DNA of 64,000 nt from Listeria cossartiae subsp. cayugensis (GCF_014229095.1 NZ_JAARZC010000003.1:124001-188000); one strand, 5' to 3'. Positions 9,221 to 17,198 are shown, counted from the first letter of the stretch. Notes: generated from the letters alone by a model not told the origin. Numbers and translations: made by a program.

Positions 9221-9990
9221 TGGTTGCTCCTCGCATTTTCTTGTTGAAATTCTGTTGCATATTTTTTTAGCAAGATACCGTTTGTAATTATTTTTGGATT
9301 AAATGCTAATGTTGGGAGTAGTGAGAAAATAATTAGAAGTAATAGCAAGAAGATCCCGCCGGCTAATACTACTAAAGCTCCGAGCCATTCATTTTGGATA
9401 GATATTACACTTAGCGAACTATCATCCCCAATGAACCACCATTTACTTAGTCTGTATATTTGAGTTCCAAGGATAATCATTACTAGCATTCCTATTAAAA
9501 GTTTAGAAAATCCTTTATCCCATATTTTAATTGATGCGGATTTTTTCAGATTGATATTATTGCTTTTTAGATAATTTAATATCATTGCTTTACAGCGGAA
9601 ATAGCTAAACACCGCAATCAAAAACAAATAACACAGCGCTACTAAAATGTAAAAATCTCCGAAAGGTCTATCGCCATTGACTCTTATTCCTAATATTAAG
9701 CTCACGGTAATAGTCTGGAGCATTATATATTTAGCTAGCTGCCATCCAAAGTCTTCCAAAAGCTTGTTGCTAGACTTCAAAGTACAATAATAAATATAGC
9801 TTATTACTATAATTAGAATAAGGATGCTTGTTATAACTATAGAATTTTTTAACGGCAAAAGTGCCATAAATCCACAAAAAAGTGCAAGAATAAACAGTTG
9901 CAGACCTCGTAAAGTGTCGGTTTCTTTTGCTCTTTCGTCTCTTATATCTAGTAAATGATTAGCTTCCTTAAAAGAGATTTTGATTTTCAT
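9217..9990 (-). CDS. Four-gene paralog cluster, member 4 (first): multi-pass membrane protein
   Basis: 257 residues, the first gene of the operon, with a TGGAG ribosome site upstream of the ATG. It has the same layout of hydrophobic segments and the internal TQIYRLSKWW phrase that aligns with members 1-3. The C-terminus stops at FQQENARSNQ and lacks the acidic-aromatic EWYGE tail found in the other three. Most divergent paralog. Function unknown. Confidence 0.72.
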   Translation of the reverse strand: MKIKISFKEANHLLDIRDERAKETDTLRGLQLFILALFCGFMALLPLKNSIVITSILILIIVISYIYYCTLKSSNKLLEDFGWQLAKYIMLQTITVSLILGIRVNGDRPFGDFYILVALCYLFLIAVFSYFRCKAMILNYLKSNNINLKKSASIKIWDKGFSKLLIGMLVMIILGTQIYRLSKWWFIGDDSSLSVISIQNEWLGALVVLAGGIFLLLLLIIFSLLPTLAFNPKIITNGILLKKYATEFQQENARSNQ

Positions 9991-10123
9991 AAAAAAACTC
10001 CATTTCTATCTGTAAATTCATGAAGATTTAAGTTAGACTTCCCGCAAGTCTTTTGAAGCCATTTTATCACAAAAACACCGCTCTTTGCACTTTAAATCAC
10101 AAACATTTCCCGCTTTCGTCCCA

Positions 10124-10150
10124 CAAAAAAAGCCAGCAACAGCGCTGGCC
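10124..10150 (-). terminator. Terminator of the NagB-like gene
   Basis: On the minus strand GGCCAGC and GCTGGC form a short GC-rich stem followed by seven T, just after the stop at 10156. Confidence 0.8.
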
Positions 10151-10155
10151 TATTT

Positions 10156-10875
10156 TTAAATATTTAACTCACTTGCAGCTTCCTCGTCCAGCACCACCGT
10201 AAAGTTAGGGTGTAATTGGAAAATGGAGCTTGGAATGTCTTCTGTCACTGGGCCTTGTAGCGCTTTTTTAATAATCGCTGCTTTTTTCTTGCCGTTTGCG
10301 AATAGAATGACTTGTTTTGCTTGCATGACGTTTTTTGGTCCCATTGTTACGTAATATTCTGGAACTTTTTTTGCGTCACCGCCTACTTCTCCGAGCAAAA
10401 TATCGAACATATCTGGGCGGGATTGAACAGAAACAAGCCGGGTTTCATCACCGAATTTTGTTACGCCTGGTAAGTTCCCGCAGAAGTGACCATCTTCACC
10501 AATCCCGATTAAAATCGCATCCAAGCCGCCTACTTCTTTCAATTGCGCGTCGTGTTCTAGATAGTTTTTTGTGTCTAACATATGAATTTGTTCTTCTGGG
10601 ATTCCCGCTGGATCAAAATACATTGCTTTTAAATTGGCAATGGTTACGCCATATTTTTCGTCACCAATTGGAATTTCGTCAAAATTATAATAGCTTACAT
10701 TTGTCAGTGGTGCTTTTTCTTTCATTTCTTCTACCATTAGTTCGTACATTCGCTTCGGTGTGGAGCCTGCTGTAATTGCCAAATGCACGGACTTATCTTG
10801 ATACATTTTCCCTAAAAGCAGTTGCATCGTTGTTTTACTCATATTTTCGTAGTCTTTTTCCACAATAATTTTCAT
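10156..10875 (-). CDS. NagB/6-phosphogluconolactonase-family protein
   Basis: Probable glucosamine-6-phosphate deaminase/isomerase-type enzyme acting on a phosphosugar. Visible family marks: LAITAGSTPKRMYE (phosphate-binding loop), YNFDE and GIGEDGHFCGNLPG, the NagB-like active-site stretch (NagB proper has GIGxDGHIAFNEPG, so Ala-Phe-Asn-Glu is replaced). This deviation argues against a standard NagB; the true substrate is uncertain. About 239 residues. The ATG at 10875 with AGAGGTG 6 bases upstream is chosen over the GTG at 10884. Divergent from a MerR gene with a MerR-type promoter between them. Confidence 0.75.
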   Translation of the reverse strand: MKIIVEKDYENMSKTTMQLLLGKMYQDKSVHLAITAGSTPKRMYELMVEEMKEKAPLTNVSYYNFDEIPIGDEKYGVTIANLKAMYFDPAGIPEEQIHMLDTKNYLEHDAQLKEVGGLDAILIGIGEDGHFCGNLPGVTKFGDETRLVSVQSRPDMFDILLGEVGGDAKKVPEYYVTMGPKNVMQAKQVILFANGKKKAAIIKKALQGPVTEDIPSSIFQLHPNFTVVLDEEAASELNI

Positions 10876-10905
10876 TTTTTTCACCTCTCGCTTTGAATTA
10901 CCTTT

Positions 10906-10936
10906 ATGATAAAGTGTATAGTAACTATAGAGTCAA
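10906..10936 (-). promoter_or_regulatory. MerR-type promoter (19-bp spacer) driving the NagB-like gene
   Basis: Reading on the minus strand: -35 TTGACT (10936-10931), a 19-base spacer and -10 TATCAT (10911-10906). The spacer contains the perfect dyad TATAGT-N-ACTATA (centred near 10923). A long 19-bp spacer with an internal dyad is the hallmark of MerR-activated promoters, and a MerR gene lies immediately divergent. Confidence 0.75.
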
Positions 10937-10954
10937 GACGAAAGGGTGATACAT

Positions 10955-11689
10955 GTGGAACCGCTTTTTTCCATTGGGGAAATGGCCAAGAAAAGTCAGC
11001 TCTCCATCCAACGACTGCGCTATTATGACAAAATCGGGCTTTTGGTCCCCGCTTTTACCGATCCGACTTCTGGATACCGCTACTATAAAACGGCTCAAGA
11101 AGAACAACTCAACCTCATTCAAGCACTTCAATACATGGGGTTTTCCTTGCAAGAACTCAAACAATACCTCGACAAAAATACATCGGAAAGTTTGCCCGAT
11201 TTACTTATTAAATATCAGCAAAAATTAATCGATGAAGAAGCTCGCATTGCTCGTAAAAAGTGGCTTATTGACCGTTATCAAGGCCTGTTAAAACGGGAAC
11301 CTGAAAAGACAGAGCAACTAACATCTGCCCGGCTTTTGCTTACAGAACCACTTCTCACTCCTATTCATGCGGATATTCTAAACGACCCGGTTTTCCATCA
11401 AGAAGTTCAGAAAACCGTGAGCCGACTGGGCCTTTCGAAAAGTTATTTACAGTTTCCTGGTTATTTTGTTTTAGACGGGCAGGCTTATCTTTTTGTTGAG
11501 CTGGACAATTCGATTGGCGCGCCCGGTGAACGTCATTTAGTAGCAAGTGAGCGGCAGGCATTTGTCACTCCACACAATTGGCAAATACCGGCTGAAAATG
11601 CAAATTACCTTTTACAAGAAACGGTTGCTTGGATAGATCAAGAGCTGGTTCGTGGTTATTCCTATGAAACAAAATTAACTTTTGAATAG
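10955..11689 (+). CDS. MerR-family regulator with C-terminal effector domain
   Basis: Transcription regulator of about 244 residues. N-terminal winged helix begins FSIGEMAKKSQLSIQRLRYYDKIG-type, followed by a coiled-coil dimer helix (about residues 80-125) and a C-terminal domain of roughly 120 residues, as in BmrR/TipA-like multidrug or metabolite sensors. A GTG start at 10955 is preferred because AAAGGG is 8 bases upstream; a GTG at 10946 is less well placed. Divergent from the NagB-like gene, whose promoter carries the matching dyad, so it probably controls that gene and itself. Confidence 0.85.
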   Translation: MEPLFSIGEMAKKSQLSIQRLRYYDKIGLLVPAFTDPTSGYRYYKTAQEEQLNLIQALQYMGFSLQELKQYLDKNTSESLPDLLIKYQQKLIDEEARIARKKWLIDRYQGLLKREPEKTEQLTSARLLLTEPLLTPIHADILNDPVFHQEVQKTVSRLGLSKSYLQFPGYFVLDGQAYLFVELDNSIGAPGERHLVASERQAFVTPHNWQIPAENANYLLQETVAWIDQELVRGYSYETKLTFE

Positions 11690-11742
11690 ATATTTTAGAA
11701 AGATTGGTTATAATAGAAAGAAATAATGTGGAGGTGAGTGCC

Positions 11743-12204
11743 GTGGAAATCAAGCTAATCAAAGCAAAAGATACGCAGGATATTAGGCACCGGGTTCTTC
11801 GCCCGGAACAACCTGAAAGCAATGCGATTTATCTACATGATGATTTGGAGGATACGTTTCATCTAGGCGCTTTTGAAAATGATGTTTTGCTCGGGATTGC
11901 GAGTTTTTATCCGGAAAATTCGGCGATTATTCCGAATCCTACGCAGTACCGTATTCGCGGAGTGGCGACTGAACGGCGGATGCGTTTGAAAGGCTTAGGT
12001 ACGGCACTACTCGCGAAAGGGGAAGCGGAAATTTGGAAACGCGATGCTGACCTTATTTGGTGCAATGCGCGGATTGTGGCTGTTGGATTTTATGAAAAAC
12101 ATGGCTATCGTAAAGTCGGCAAATCGTTTGTCATTCCCGGCATTGGCGAACATTACTTAATGACAAAATTGAATCCAAATAAAAAAGTGGACCAAGATAG
12201 CTGA
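11743..12204 (+). CDS. GNAT-family N-acetyltransferase
   Basis: Acetyl-CoA-dependent transferase of about 154 residues. The acetyl-CoA-binding motif A region is RGVATERRMRLKGLGTALLAKGEAE, whose core RxxGxG/A is seen as RLKGLGTA; the C-terminal FYEKHGYRKVGKSF is a standard GNAT beta-bulge. Start GTG at 11743 follows GGAGGTG with 6-base spacing. Substrate unknown. Its stop codon lies in the loop of the terminator hairpin that follows. Downstream of the MerR gene but with its own TATAAT-like box at 11709. Confidence 0.8.
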   Translation: MEIKLIKAKDTQDIRHRVLRPEQPESNAIYLHDDLEDTFHLGAFENDVLLGIASFYPENSAIIPNPTQYRIRGVATERRMRLKGLGTALLAKGEAEIWKRDADLIWCNARIVAVGFYEKHGYRKVGKSFVIPGIGEHYLMTKLNPNKKVDQDS

Positions 12205-12219
12205 TATCTTGGTCCACTT
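12185..12219. terminator. 15-bp perfect terminator hairpin between convergent genes
   Basis: AAGTGGACCAAGATA (12185-12199) pairs exactly with TATCTTGGTCCACTT (12205-12219). The best T-run is on the minus strand, so it mainly ends the VOC gene; it also encloses the GNAT stop codon in its loop. Confidence 0.85.
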
Positions 12220-12224
12220 GCTTG

Positions 12225-12668
12225 TTATAATTTAGAATATGGTTGCGTATGAATCATCCAAGAAATGCCGTATTCATCAACGAATTGCCCCATTTTACCG
12301 CCCCAAAACTGCTCTGCAAAAGGCAGCGTTACATTGACTCTTCCCGATGAACTCACTTTTTCAAAGAAAGCATCGGCATCCGCTACTGCCACAGGGTCCT
12401 CGCTGTTAGAATCGAGCATAATGGAGATTTGGTTGGAAGGCTTCACTTCTTTTCCGAAAGAATCTGAACAAAACAAGTTCGCGCCGAGTACTGTAAATCC
12501 ACCGTGAACTGTTGTATTCTCTAGATTTTCTTTCGCTAGACCAAACATTTCGCTTTGTTCTTCGGTTACTGGCAACCTCGTGATATTCGTTGCTCCGAAC
12601 ACTTCTTCATAATATCCTAAAGCCTCTTTTGCGTTTTCAAAAGCTAAATACGGGTACATTTTTGCCAT
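12225..12668 (-). CDS. VOC (glyoxalase/PhnB-like) superfamily protein
   Basis: 147-residue protein of the PhnB/YjdN-like VOC group: starts YPYLAFENAKEALGYYEEVFGA, contains a VHGGFTVLGANLFCSD core and ends with GGKMGQFVDEYGISWMI, the usual C-terminal signature (W-G-x-x-x-G-x-F-x-D-x-Y-G-x-x-W). Proteins of this group bind metal or small molecules; many have no known substrate. Monocistronic, ATG preceded by AAAGGAGCG. Confidence 0.8.
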   Translation of the reverse strand: MAKMYPYLAFENAKEALGYYEEVFGATNITRLPVTEEQSEMFGLAKENLENTTVHGGFTVLGANLFCSDSFGKEVKPSNQISIMLDSNSEDPVAVADADAFFEKVSSSGRVNVTLPFAEQFWGGKMGQFVDEYGISWMIHTQPYSKL

Positions 12669-12725
12669 TTAAATCGCTCCTTTGTTTTTGAGACACTAGT
12701 TAGAAAATACCCAATTCATTTTAGC

Positions 12726-14078
12726 TTAAACTATCTCGGGATTTTTAAAAATTCGGCGCCAAGTTTTGCTCATAATCACAAGACAAACGGTGAACGCGCC
12801 TAAATCTGCTAGCGGAAACGCGTACCAAATCCCATCTAAACCAAAGAACTGCGGCAAAATAAGTAAAAGTGGTACTAAACAAATGATTTGGCGCATCAAT
12901 GAAATGATAAATGAAATCCTTGCTCGACCAAGCGCTTGATAGAGCCCTCCGCAGACGATTTGGAAACCAATAGTTGGAGCAGCTAGAAGCATAAATCTAA
13001 CAGCGGTTGTTCCTTGGGCAATTAGTTCTGGGTCGTTAGAGAAGATTCGTACGAGCAATCCCGGGAAAATTTCTACTAAACCCCAAGCAATTAGTGACAT
13101 CACGGTCGCAGCTATCATTGACACTTTGACAGCTTTCATTACGCGCTCGAATTGTCTAGAGCCATAGTTGAAGCCGACGATTGGTTGCATCCCTTGCGTT
13201 ACACCGTTAATAGGCATAATGACGAACGACGCAATTCGGTTCGCAATCCCGTACACTGCAATCGCCATCGTTCCACCGTAAATATTTAGCATCCAGTTTA
13301 CCGCAACCGTTACGATACTCCCAGCAGACATCATAATGAATGACGGGAACCCGATTGCCATAATCCGGCGAATCAGCGGGAAATCCATTCGGAATGAGAA
13401 CCCTTTTAAAGATAAAGTACTTTTGCCTGATAAAAAGTAAATCAAGAGCCAAATCGCGCCAACTGCTTGTGCAATAACGGTCGCAAGTGCTGAACCGCGG
13501 ACGCCCATACCGAATCCCATAATGAAAATTGGGTTTAAAATCATATTTAAAATGGCAGAAATAATCATAGTTAACATCGCTGTTTTTGCATTACCTTCCG
13601 AGCGAACGATATTATTCATCGCCATCGCAAAGGTTTGGAACACAGCGCCGAGTAAAATAAGCGATAAGAAATCACTGGCAATATCATGAATATCCGCCGG
13701 CGCCCCGAAAAGCGTAATAAGCGGATCTAAGAAAATAAAAGTAACAATCGCGATAAAAATACTTGAAATAAGCACTAACCAAATAACTTGGTGGAACACT
13801 TTATCTGCGTGTTTTTGTTCGCCAGCACCAAGCGAGCGGGAAATAATCGACGCGCCCCCAATCCCAAACATCGCTGCCATCGCCATTAGTATCATTTGGA
13901 CCGGGAAGGCAATTGAAAGTGCCGCAACCCCTGATGGACCAACGCCGTACGATACGAAAATCGTATCAACAATATTATACATCCCCATAACAAACATACC
14001 GATAAATGCCGGAATCGACAATCGCGCCATGAGTGATGGAATGCTATCTTCACCTAATCGTTTACTCTGTTCTTTCAT
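12726..14078 (-). CDS. MATE-family multidrug efflux pump
   Basis: Cation-coupled drug exporter, 450 residues, with twelve predicted membrane helices in two related halves. The N-terminal phrase PAFIGMFVMGMYNIVDTIFV and the repeated GxxP/N-rich loops (NPIFIMGFGMGVRGSALAT; GFNYGSRQF) are typical MATE marks. The ATG overlaps the stop of the upstream MarR gene (ATGA), giving a MarR-MATE operon like the MepR-MepA arrangement of staphylococci. Expected to be repressed by the co-encoded MarR protein. Confidence 0.9.
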   Translation of the reverse strand: MKEQSKRLGEDSIPSLMARLSIPAFIGMFVMGMYNIVDTIFVSYGVGPSGVAALSIAFPVQMILMAMAAMFGIGGASIISRSLGAGEQKHADKVFHQVIWLVLISSIFIAIVTFIFLDPLITLFGAPADIHDIASDFLSLILLGAVFQTFAMAMNNIVRSEGNAKTAMLTMIISAILNMILNPIFIMGFGMGVRGSALATVIAQAVGAIWLLIYFLSGKSTLSLKGFSFRMDFPLIRRIMAIGFPSFIMMSAGSIVTVAVNWMLNIYGGTMAIAVYGIANRIASFVIMPINGVTQGMQPIVGFNYGSRQFERVMKAVKVSMIAATVMSLIAWGLVEIFPGLLVRIFSNDPELIAQGTTAVRFMLLAAPTIGFQIVCGGLYQALGRARISFIISLMRQIICLVPLLLILPQFFGLDGIWYAFPLADLGAFTVCLVIMSKTWRRIFKNPEIV

Positions 14079-14524
14079 TCAGCTTCTCCTCCTTCAACTG
14101 CTATAATCGCATTATCAGACAAACGTCCTATCAAATGCATTAAATCATCTTTCTCTTTTTCGCTAAAACCGGCTGTTAAAAGCGCGGACCATTCTTCCGT
14201 CACTTCTTCAATTAAATCACGCATTTTAAAACCAGTTTCTGTTACAAAAATCCGTTGAATACGTCTATCTTTCGTATCGATTTCGCGGCGAATCATCTCG
14301 AGTTCCTCCAGGCGTTTAATATGCCGCGTCACGCTCGCCTTATCGACCATAAACCGTTTTGCCATCGATTCTTGGGAAATTCCATCTTCTTTATAAAGCG
14401 TCCATAAATAACGTAATTGGCCTATATTAAGTCCAGTTTCTAGTAATTTTTTATTTTTAAAAGTACTTTCCGAACGATGAATAATTGCGATGGCTTTCGC
14501 TAAACTTTCTTGTCTCTCTGCCAT
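14075..14524 (-). CDS. MarR-family repressor of the MATE pump operon
   Basis: 149-residue winged-helix dimer. The recognition segment ISQESMAKRFMVDKASVTRHIKRLEE is followed by the wing EMIRREIDTKDRRIQRIFVTETG (D-x-R-D/R-R). It precedes and overlaps a MATE pump gene, so its likely role is drug-relieved repression of the operon. A large inverted repeat over its own promoter (14564-14612) is the obvious operator. Confidence 0.9.
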   Translation of the reverse strand: MAERQESLAKAIAIIHRSESTFKNKKLLETGLNIGQLRYLWTLYKEDGISQESMAKRFMVDKASVTRHIKRLEELEMIRREIDTKDRRIQRIFVTETGFKMRDLIEEVTEEWSALLTAGFSEKEKDDLMHLIGRLSDNAIIAVEGGEAE

Positions 14525-14563
14525 TTATCCGACTCCTCATAAAAAAATCCGCCACATAATTAG

Positions 14564-14612
14564 TTGCGGCGTCAACCATTATATTATAGCAACAATTTAG
14601 TTGACTGCGCAA
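14564..14612 (-). promoter_or_regulatory. Inverted-repeat operator over the marR-MATE promoter
   Basis: TTGCGGCGTCAAC (14564-14576) and GTTGACTGCGCAA (14600-14612) are inverted copies matching at 11 of 13 positions. On the minus strand TTGCGC (in the upstream arm) and TATAAT are 18 bases apart, so the arms cover the -35 region and the start region. This fits autorepression by MarR. Confidence 0.7.
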
Positions 14613-14692
14613 CCTTTTTATTTCCCGGGCAATAATTTGACTTCCTTTCTTTCTTTTGTAAAAATAAAGATAGAAAAGGGGTGCTATCCACG

Positions 14693-15577
14693 ATGCATAT
14701 TAAAATATTAAAAAATAGATATCCCAATATAGTCGTTTCAAAGAACCCAATAAAATCAAGCTCAGATACAATTTCTTTTTTTGAAGAACCGCATTATTTT
14801 ACTATTCCTAAAGCGGATCTTTCAGAAGAGGAAGCTACGTTATTACATACGCTATTTCCAGAACCTTTGCCAAGTTTCACAAAAGAAGCCAGCCAATTTT
14901 GGTTCGACTTATTATTTGGTAAGGAAGAAATGGCGATTACAACTGAAAAAGACACTTATCGCATAACCCAGTTTCATATTAAAACGACAACGACTAAAAG
15001 TATGCTACAAGAATGGCAAAAAGCGTTACTAAGTTTCTTTAGCCCCGATGCCGAACTGATTATGTTTTCGGCTAATTATGGCGTCATTATTGAAAAATCT
15101 ACGGGCTCGCTGCTTGGAGAAGAAGAACTAGTTGCTGTTGCTAGCACGCTTGAAAGTGATTTTTATATCCAGTCCACCTTTTTTATGGGGCTTTTCCATC
15201 CGCTAAATATGCAACTCCGAGGCTTATTTGCAGAGGAACGAACAATTTTTAATTTTAACAATCGTGAAGTAGTTCAAACGGTCGCTTCTGAAAGTTTAAA
15301 AGTCATTGCACGGCGAATGAAAGAAAGTTTAATCACCAATGAACTCAATATTCTTTTCCATCAAGATGACACGTGGATCCCGCTGATTCATACGTTATTT
15401 AAAAACCAAGGAAATATCAGCCTCACTGCGAAAGAACTTTTTATGCACCGGAATACTATTCAATATCGTCTCGATAAATTTCACGAGCAAACAAATCTGT
15501 CGCTCCGCAAAATGGACGGGCTACTACTGGCTTATCTCGCAACACTTCAAACAAATACTCAAAACACCAACCAGTAA
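14693..15577 (+). CDS. PucR/CdaR-type regulator with C-terminal HTH
   Basis: About 294 residues. Only the C-terminal 60 residues are recognisable: NQGNISLTAKELFMHRNTIQYRLDKF..., the PucR-type helix-turn-helix with the invariant HRNTxxYRL. The N-terminal 230 residues match no domain I can name and could be a sensor. The ATG at 14693 has AAAAGGGG about 11 bases upstream; a GTG at 14681 is the alternative. Stands alone, ended by a terminator whose loop includes the stop codon. Target unknown. Confidence 0.72.
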   Translation: MHIKILKNRYPNIVVSKNPIKSSSDTISFFEEPHYFTIPKADLSEEEATLLHTLFPEPLPSFTKEASQFWFDLLFGKEEMAITTEKDTYRITQFHIKTTTTKSMLQEWQKALLSFFSPDAELIMFSANYGVIIEKSTGSLLGEEELVAVASTLESDFYIQSTFFMGLFHPLNMQLRGLFAEERTIFNFNNREVVQTVASESLKVIARRMKESLITNELNILFHQDDTWIPLIHTLFKNQGNISLTAKELFMHRNTIQYRLDKFHEQTNLSLRKMDGLLLAYLATLQTNTQNTNQ

Positions 15578-15603
15578 TAATTTTTTCACATGGTTGGTGT
15601 TTT
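15561..15603 (+). terminator. Terminator after the PucR-like gene
   Basis: AAAACACCAACCA (15561-15573) pairs with TGGTTGGTGTTTT (15591-15603). The stop codon of the upstream gene is in the loop. Confidence 0.8.
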
Positions 15604-15606
15604 CGC

Positions 15607-15637
15607 TTGACTTGAAGTTCACTCCAAGGAATACAAT
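15607..15637 (+). promoter_or_regulatory. MerR-type promoter (19-bp spacer) of the MerR-cupin operon
   Basis: -35 TTGACT (15607-15612), a 19-base spacer and -10 TACAAT (15632-15637). The spacer holds the dyad CTTGAAGT-N2-ACTCCAAG, which resembles the operator I recall for Bacillus AdhR (CTTxxAGTTAACTxxAAG). It directly precedes the MerR gene, implying autoactivation. Confidence 0.78.
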
Positions 15638-15668
15638 AAATATATCAAATACGCAAAGGAGAATGGTT

Positions 15669-16103
15669 ATGTCAAAAAACGAAACAGTTCTTTTTGCTGT
15701 AGATGCTTCTGAAGAACTAACAATGAACATCAAAGAAGCTAGTGAAAAAAGTGGCGTTTCGGCTGATACAATTCGCTACTATGAACGAATTGGCTTAATT
15801 CCACCTGTACATCGCAATGAAAATGGCGTCCGCAAATTCGGCGCAGAAGATTTACGCTGGATTCAGTTTAGCCGCCAAATGCGCCGCGCTGGTTTATCCA
15901 TTGAAGCCTTGATTGATTACTTAGCACTTTTCCGGGAAGGCGAGCATACTCTAGAAGCCCGCGCCGAATTACTTAAAGAACAGCGCATTGACCTAAAAAA
16001 TCGTATTGACGTCATGCAAGATGCGCTTGATCGTCTCGACTTCAAAATTGATAATTACGATACCCATCTCATTCCAGCCCAACAAAAACTAAAAGATTTT
16101 TAA
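15669..16103 (+). CDS. MerR-family regulator, AdhR-like (aldehyde/electrophile-responsive type)
   Basis: About 144 residues. The MerR core begins at MNIKEASEKSGVSADTIRYYERIGLIPP, preceded here by an 18-residue extension (MSKNETVLFAVDASEELT) unusual for the family. The coiled coil QRIDLKNRIDVMQDALDRL follows. There is no large effector domain, as in AdhR/NmlR-type sensors. The ATG at 15669 follows AAAGGAGA by 6 bases; a shorter start at 15723 is possible. First gene of an operon with a cupin, behind a MerR-type promoter. Confidence 0.85.
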   Translation: MSKNETVLFAVDASEELTMNIKEASEKSGVSADTIRYYERIGLIPPVHRNENGVRKFGAEDLRWIQFSRQMRRAGLSIEALIDYLALFREGEHTLEARAELLKEQRIDLKNRIDVMQDALDRLDFKIDNYDTHLIPAQQKLKDF

Positions 16104-16124
16104 ATTCGAAAGGGGTAATTGATA

Positions 16125-16529
16125 ATGGCTACACTCGAAAACAGCGTTATTTTTGATAAAGGTGAGCTAATTACAAATGACTACTTTATCGGCAACGCTT
16201 ATTTAAAAATGCTTGTTCCAGAAGACACTATTTATAATTGTCCGATTGGAAATGTTACTTTCGAACCGGGAGCTCGAAATAATTGGCATAAACATGATGG
16301 CGGGCAAATCCTGCTTGTCACGGGCGGAAGCGGCTACTACCAAGAAGAAGGCAAACCTGCCCAACTTCTAAAAGAGGGCGACGTCGTGACTATTCCTAAA
16401 GACGTAAAACATTGGCACGGCGCTACAAAAGATAGCTGGTTTGTTCATTTAGCCATTTCCACGAATGTTGAATTAGGTGGAACCACTTGGCTAGAACCAG
16501 TTTCCGACGAACACTATAACAAATTATAA
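16125..16529 (+). CDS. Single-domain cupin protein
   Basis: 134-residue beta-barrel protein. Cupin motif 1 is visible as PGARNNWHKHDGGQILLV-type (two His and a later Glu/Gln position replaced by Gln) and motif 2 as GDVVTIPKDVKHWHGA. The motifs supply a metal site (His, His, Gln, His). Relatives are often annotated as carboxymuconolactone-decarboxylase-associated or quercetinase-like cupins; no reaction can be assigned. ATG at 16125 after AAAGGGG. Cotranscribed with the MerR gene, so probably its regulated target. Confidence 0.82.
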   Translation: MATLENSVIFDKGELITNDYFIGNAYLKMLVPEDTIYNCPIGNVTFEPGARNNWHKHDGGQILLVTGGSGYYQEEGKPAQLLKEGDVVTIPKDVKHWHGATKDSWFVHLAISTNVELGGTTWLEPVSDEHYNKL

Positions 16530-16533
16530 CGAA

Positions 16534-16570
16534 AAAACCCGCTCACCTTTATCCAAGGTAAGCGGGTTTT
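16534..16570. terminator. Bidirectional terminator
   Basis: AAAACCCGCT-CACCTT (16534-16549) and AAGGTAAGCGGGTTTT (16555-16570) pair with one mismatch, flanked by A- and T-runs. It separates the cupin from the convergent HAD gene. Confidence 0.85.
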
Positions 16571-16572
16571 AT

Positions 16573-17184
16573 TTATTTACTCACATAAGCTAAAATATCT
16601 GCAGGTTTTTCAAATACAATTTCAGCATTTTCAAAGCCATCTGTCGTTTTTGCACCCCAAAGCGCTAAGCCAAAATGAGCTCCGGCGGCATGGGCACATT
16701 TCATATCATAAGAAGAATCTCCGATATAAAGCACCTCATGCGGCTCTCTTCCAAGAATTTCCAAACCTTTCAGCAGTGGATCTGGGTGAGGTTTATGATT
16801 TTCCGTATCACTCGCGCAAACAATTGCTTGAAAATGCCCGTGAATATCAAACGGATAAAAACCTTTCTCCATTTCTAACGCATTTTTAGAAGTAACGACG
16901 CCGCTTTCTGGAATCGCGTGCAACACCTCATGAATTCCATCAAAAATCTCTACTTCTTCAATAAATGTCGCCTCTCGTTCAATCCATTTATCTAATACTT
17001 TTTCTTCGTCTAAAATGTTTAACTGTTCAACCGCAGCCGCTCCGGTAATTCCAAGTACGAATCGCAATTCATCTAACTCATAACTTAATCCTTCCTCGGC
17101 CAAAACCGCTTGAAGAGAATGTAAAACAGCTCTTTCCGTGTCCAGAATAGTTCCATCTACGTCAAAAATTATTGCTTTATACAT
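16573..17184 (-). CDS. HAD-superfamily hydrolase (phosphatase, PGP/beta-PGM-like)
   Basis: About 203 residues. Motif I is FDVDGTILD near the N-terminus (nucleophile and acid/base Asp), motif II VTSKN (Ser/Thr), motif III Lys in HKPHPDP and motif IV GDSSYDMKCAHAAG. The helical cap lies between motifs I and II, as in phosphoglycolate phosphatase-like enzymes. ATG at 17184 follows GGGAGG with 8-base spacing; the in-frame ATG at 17202 is weaker. Substrate unknown. Just downstream of a small gene, likely cotranscribed. Confidence 0.85.
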   Translation of the reverse strand: MYKAIIFDVDGTILDTERAVLHSLQAVLAEEGLSYELDELRFVLGITGAAAVEQLNILDEEKVLDKWIEREATFIEEVEIFDGIHEVLHAIPESGVVTSKNALEMEKGFYPFDIHGHFQAIVCASDTENHKPHPDPLLKGLEILGREPHEVLYIGDSSYDMKCAHAAGAHFGLALWGAKTTDGFENAEIVFEKPADILAYVSK

Positions 17185-17198
17185 TATGAATTCCTCCC

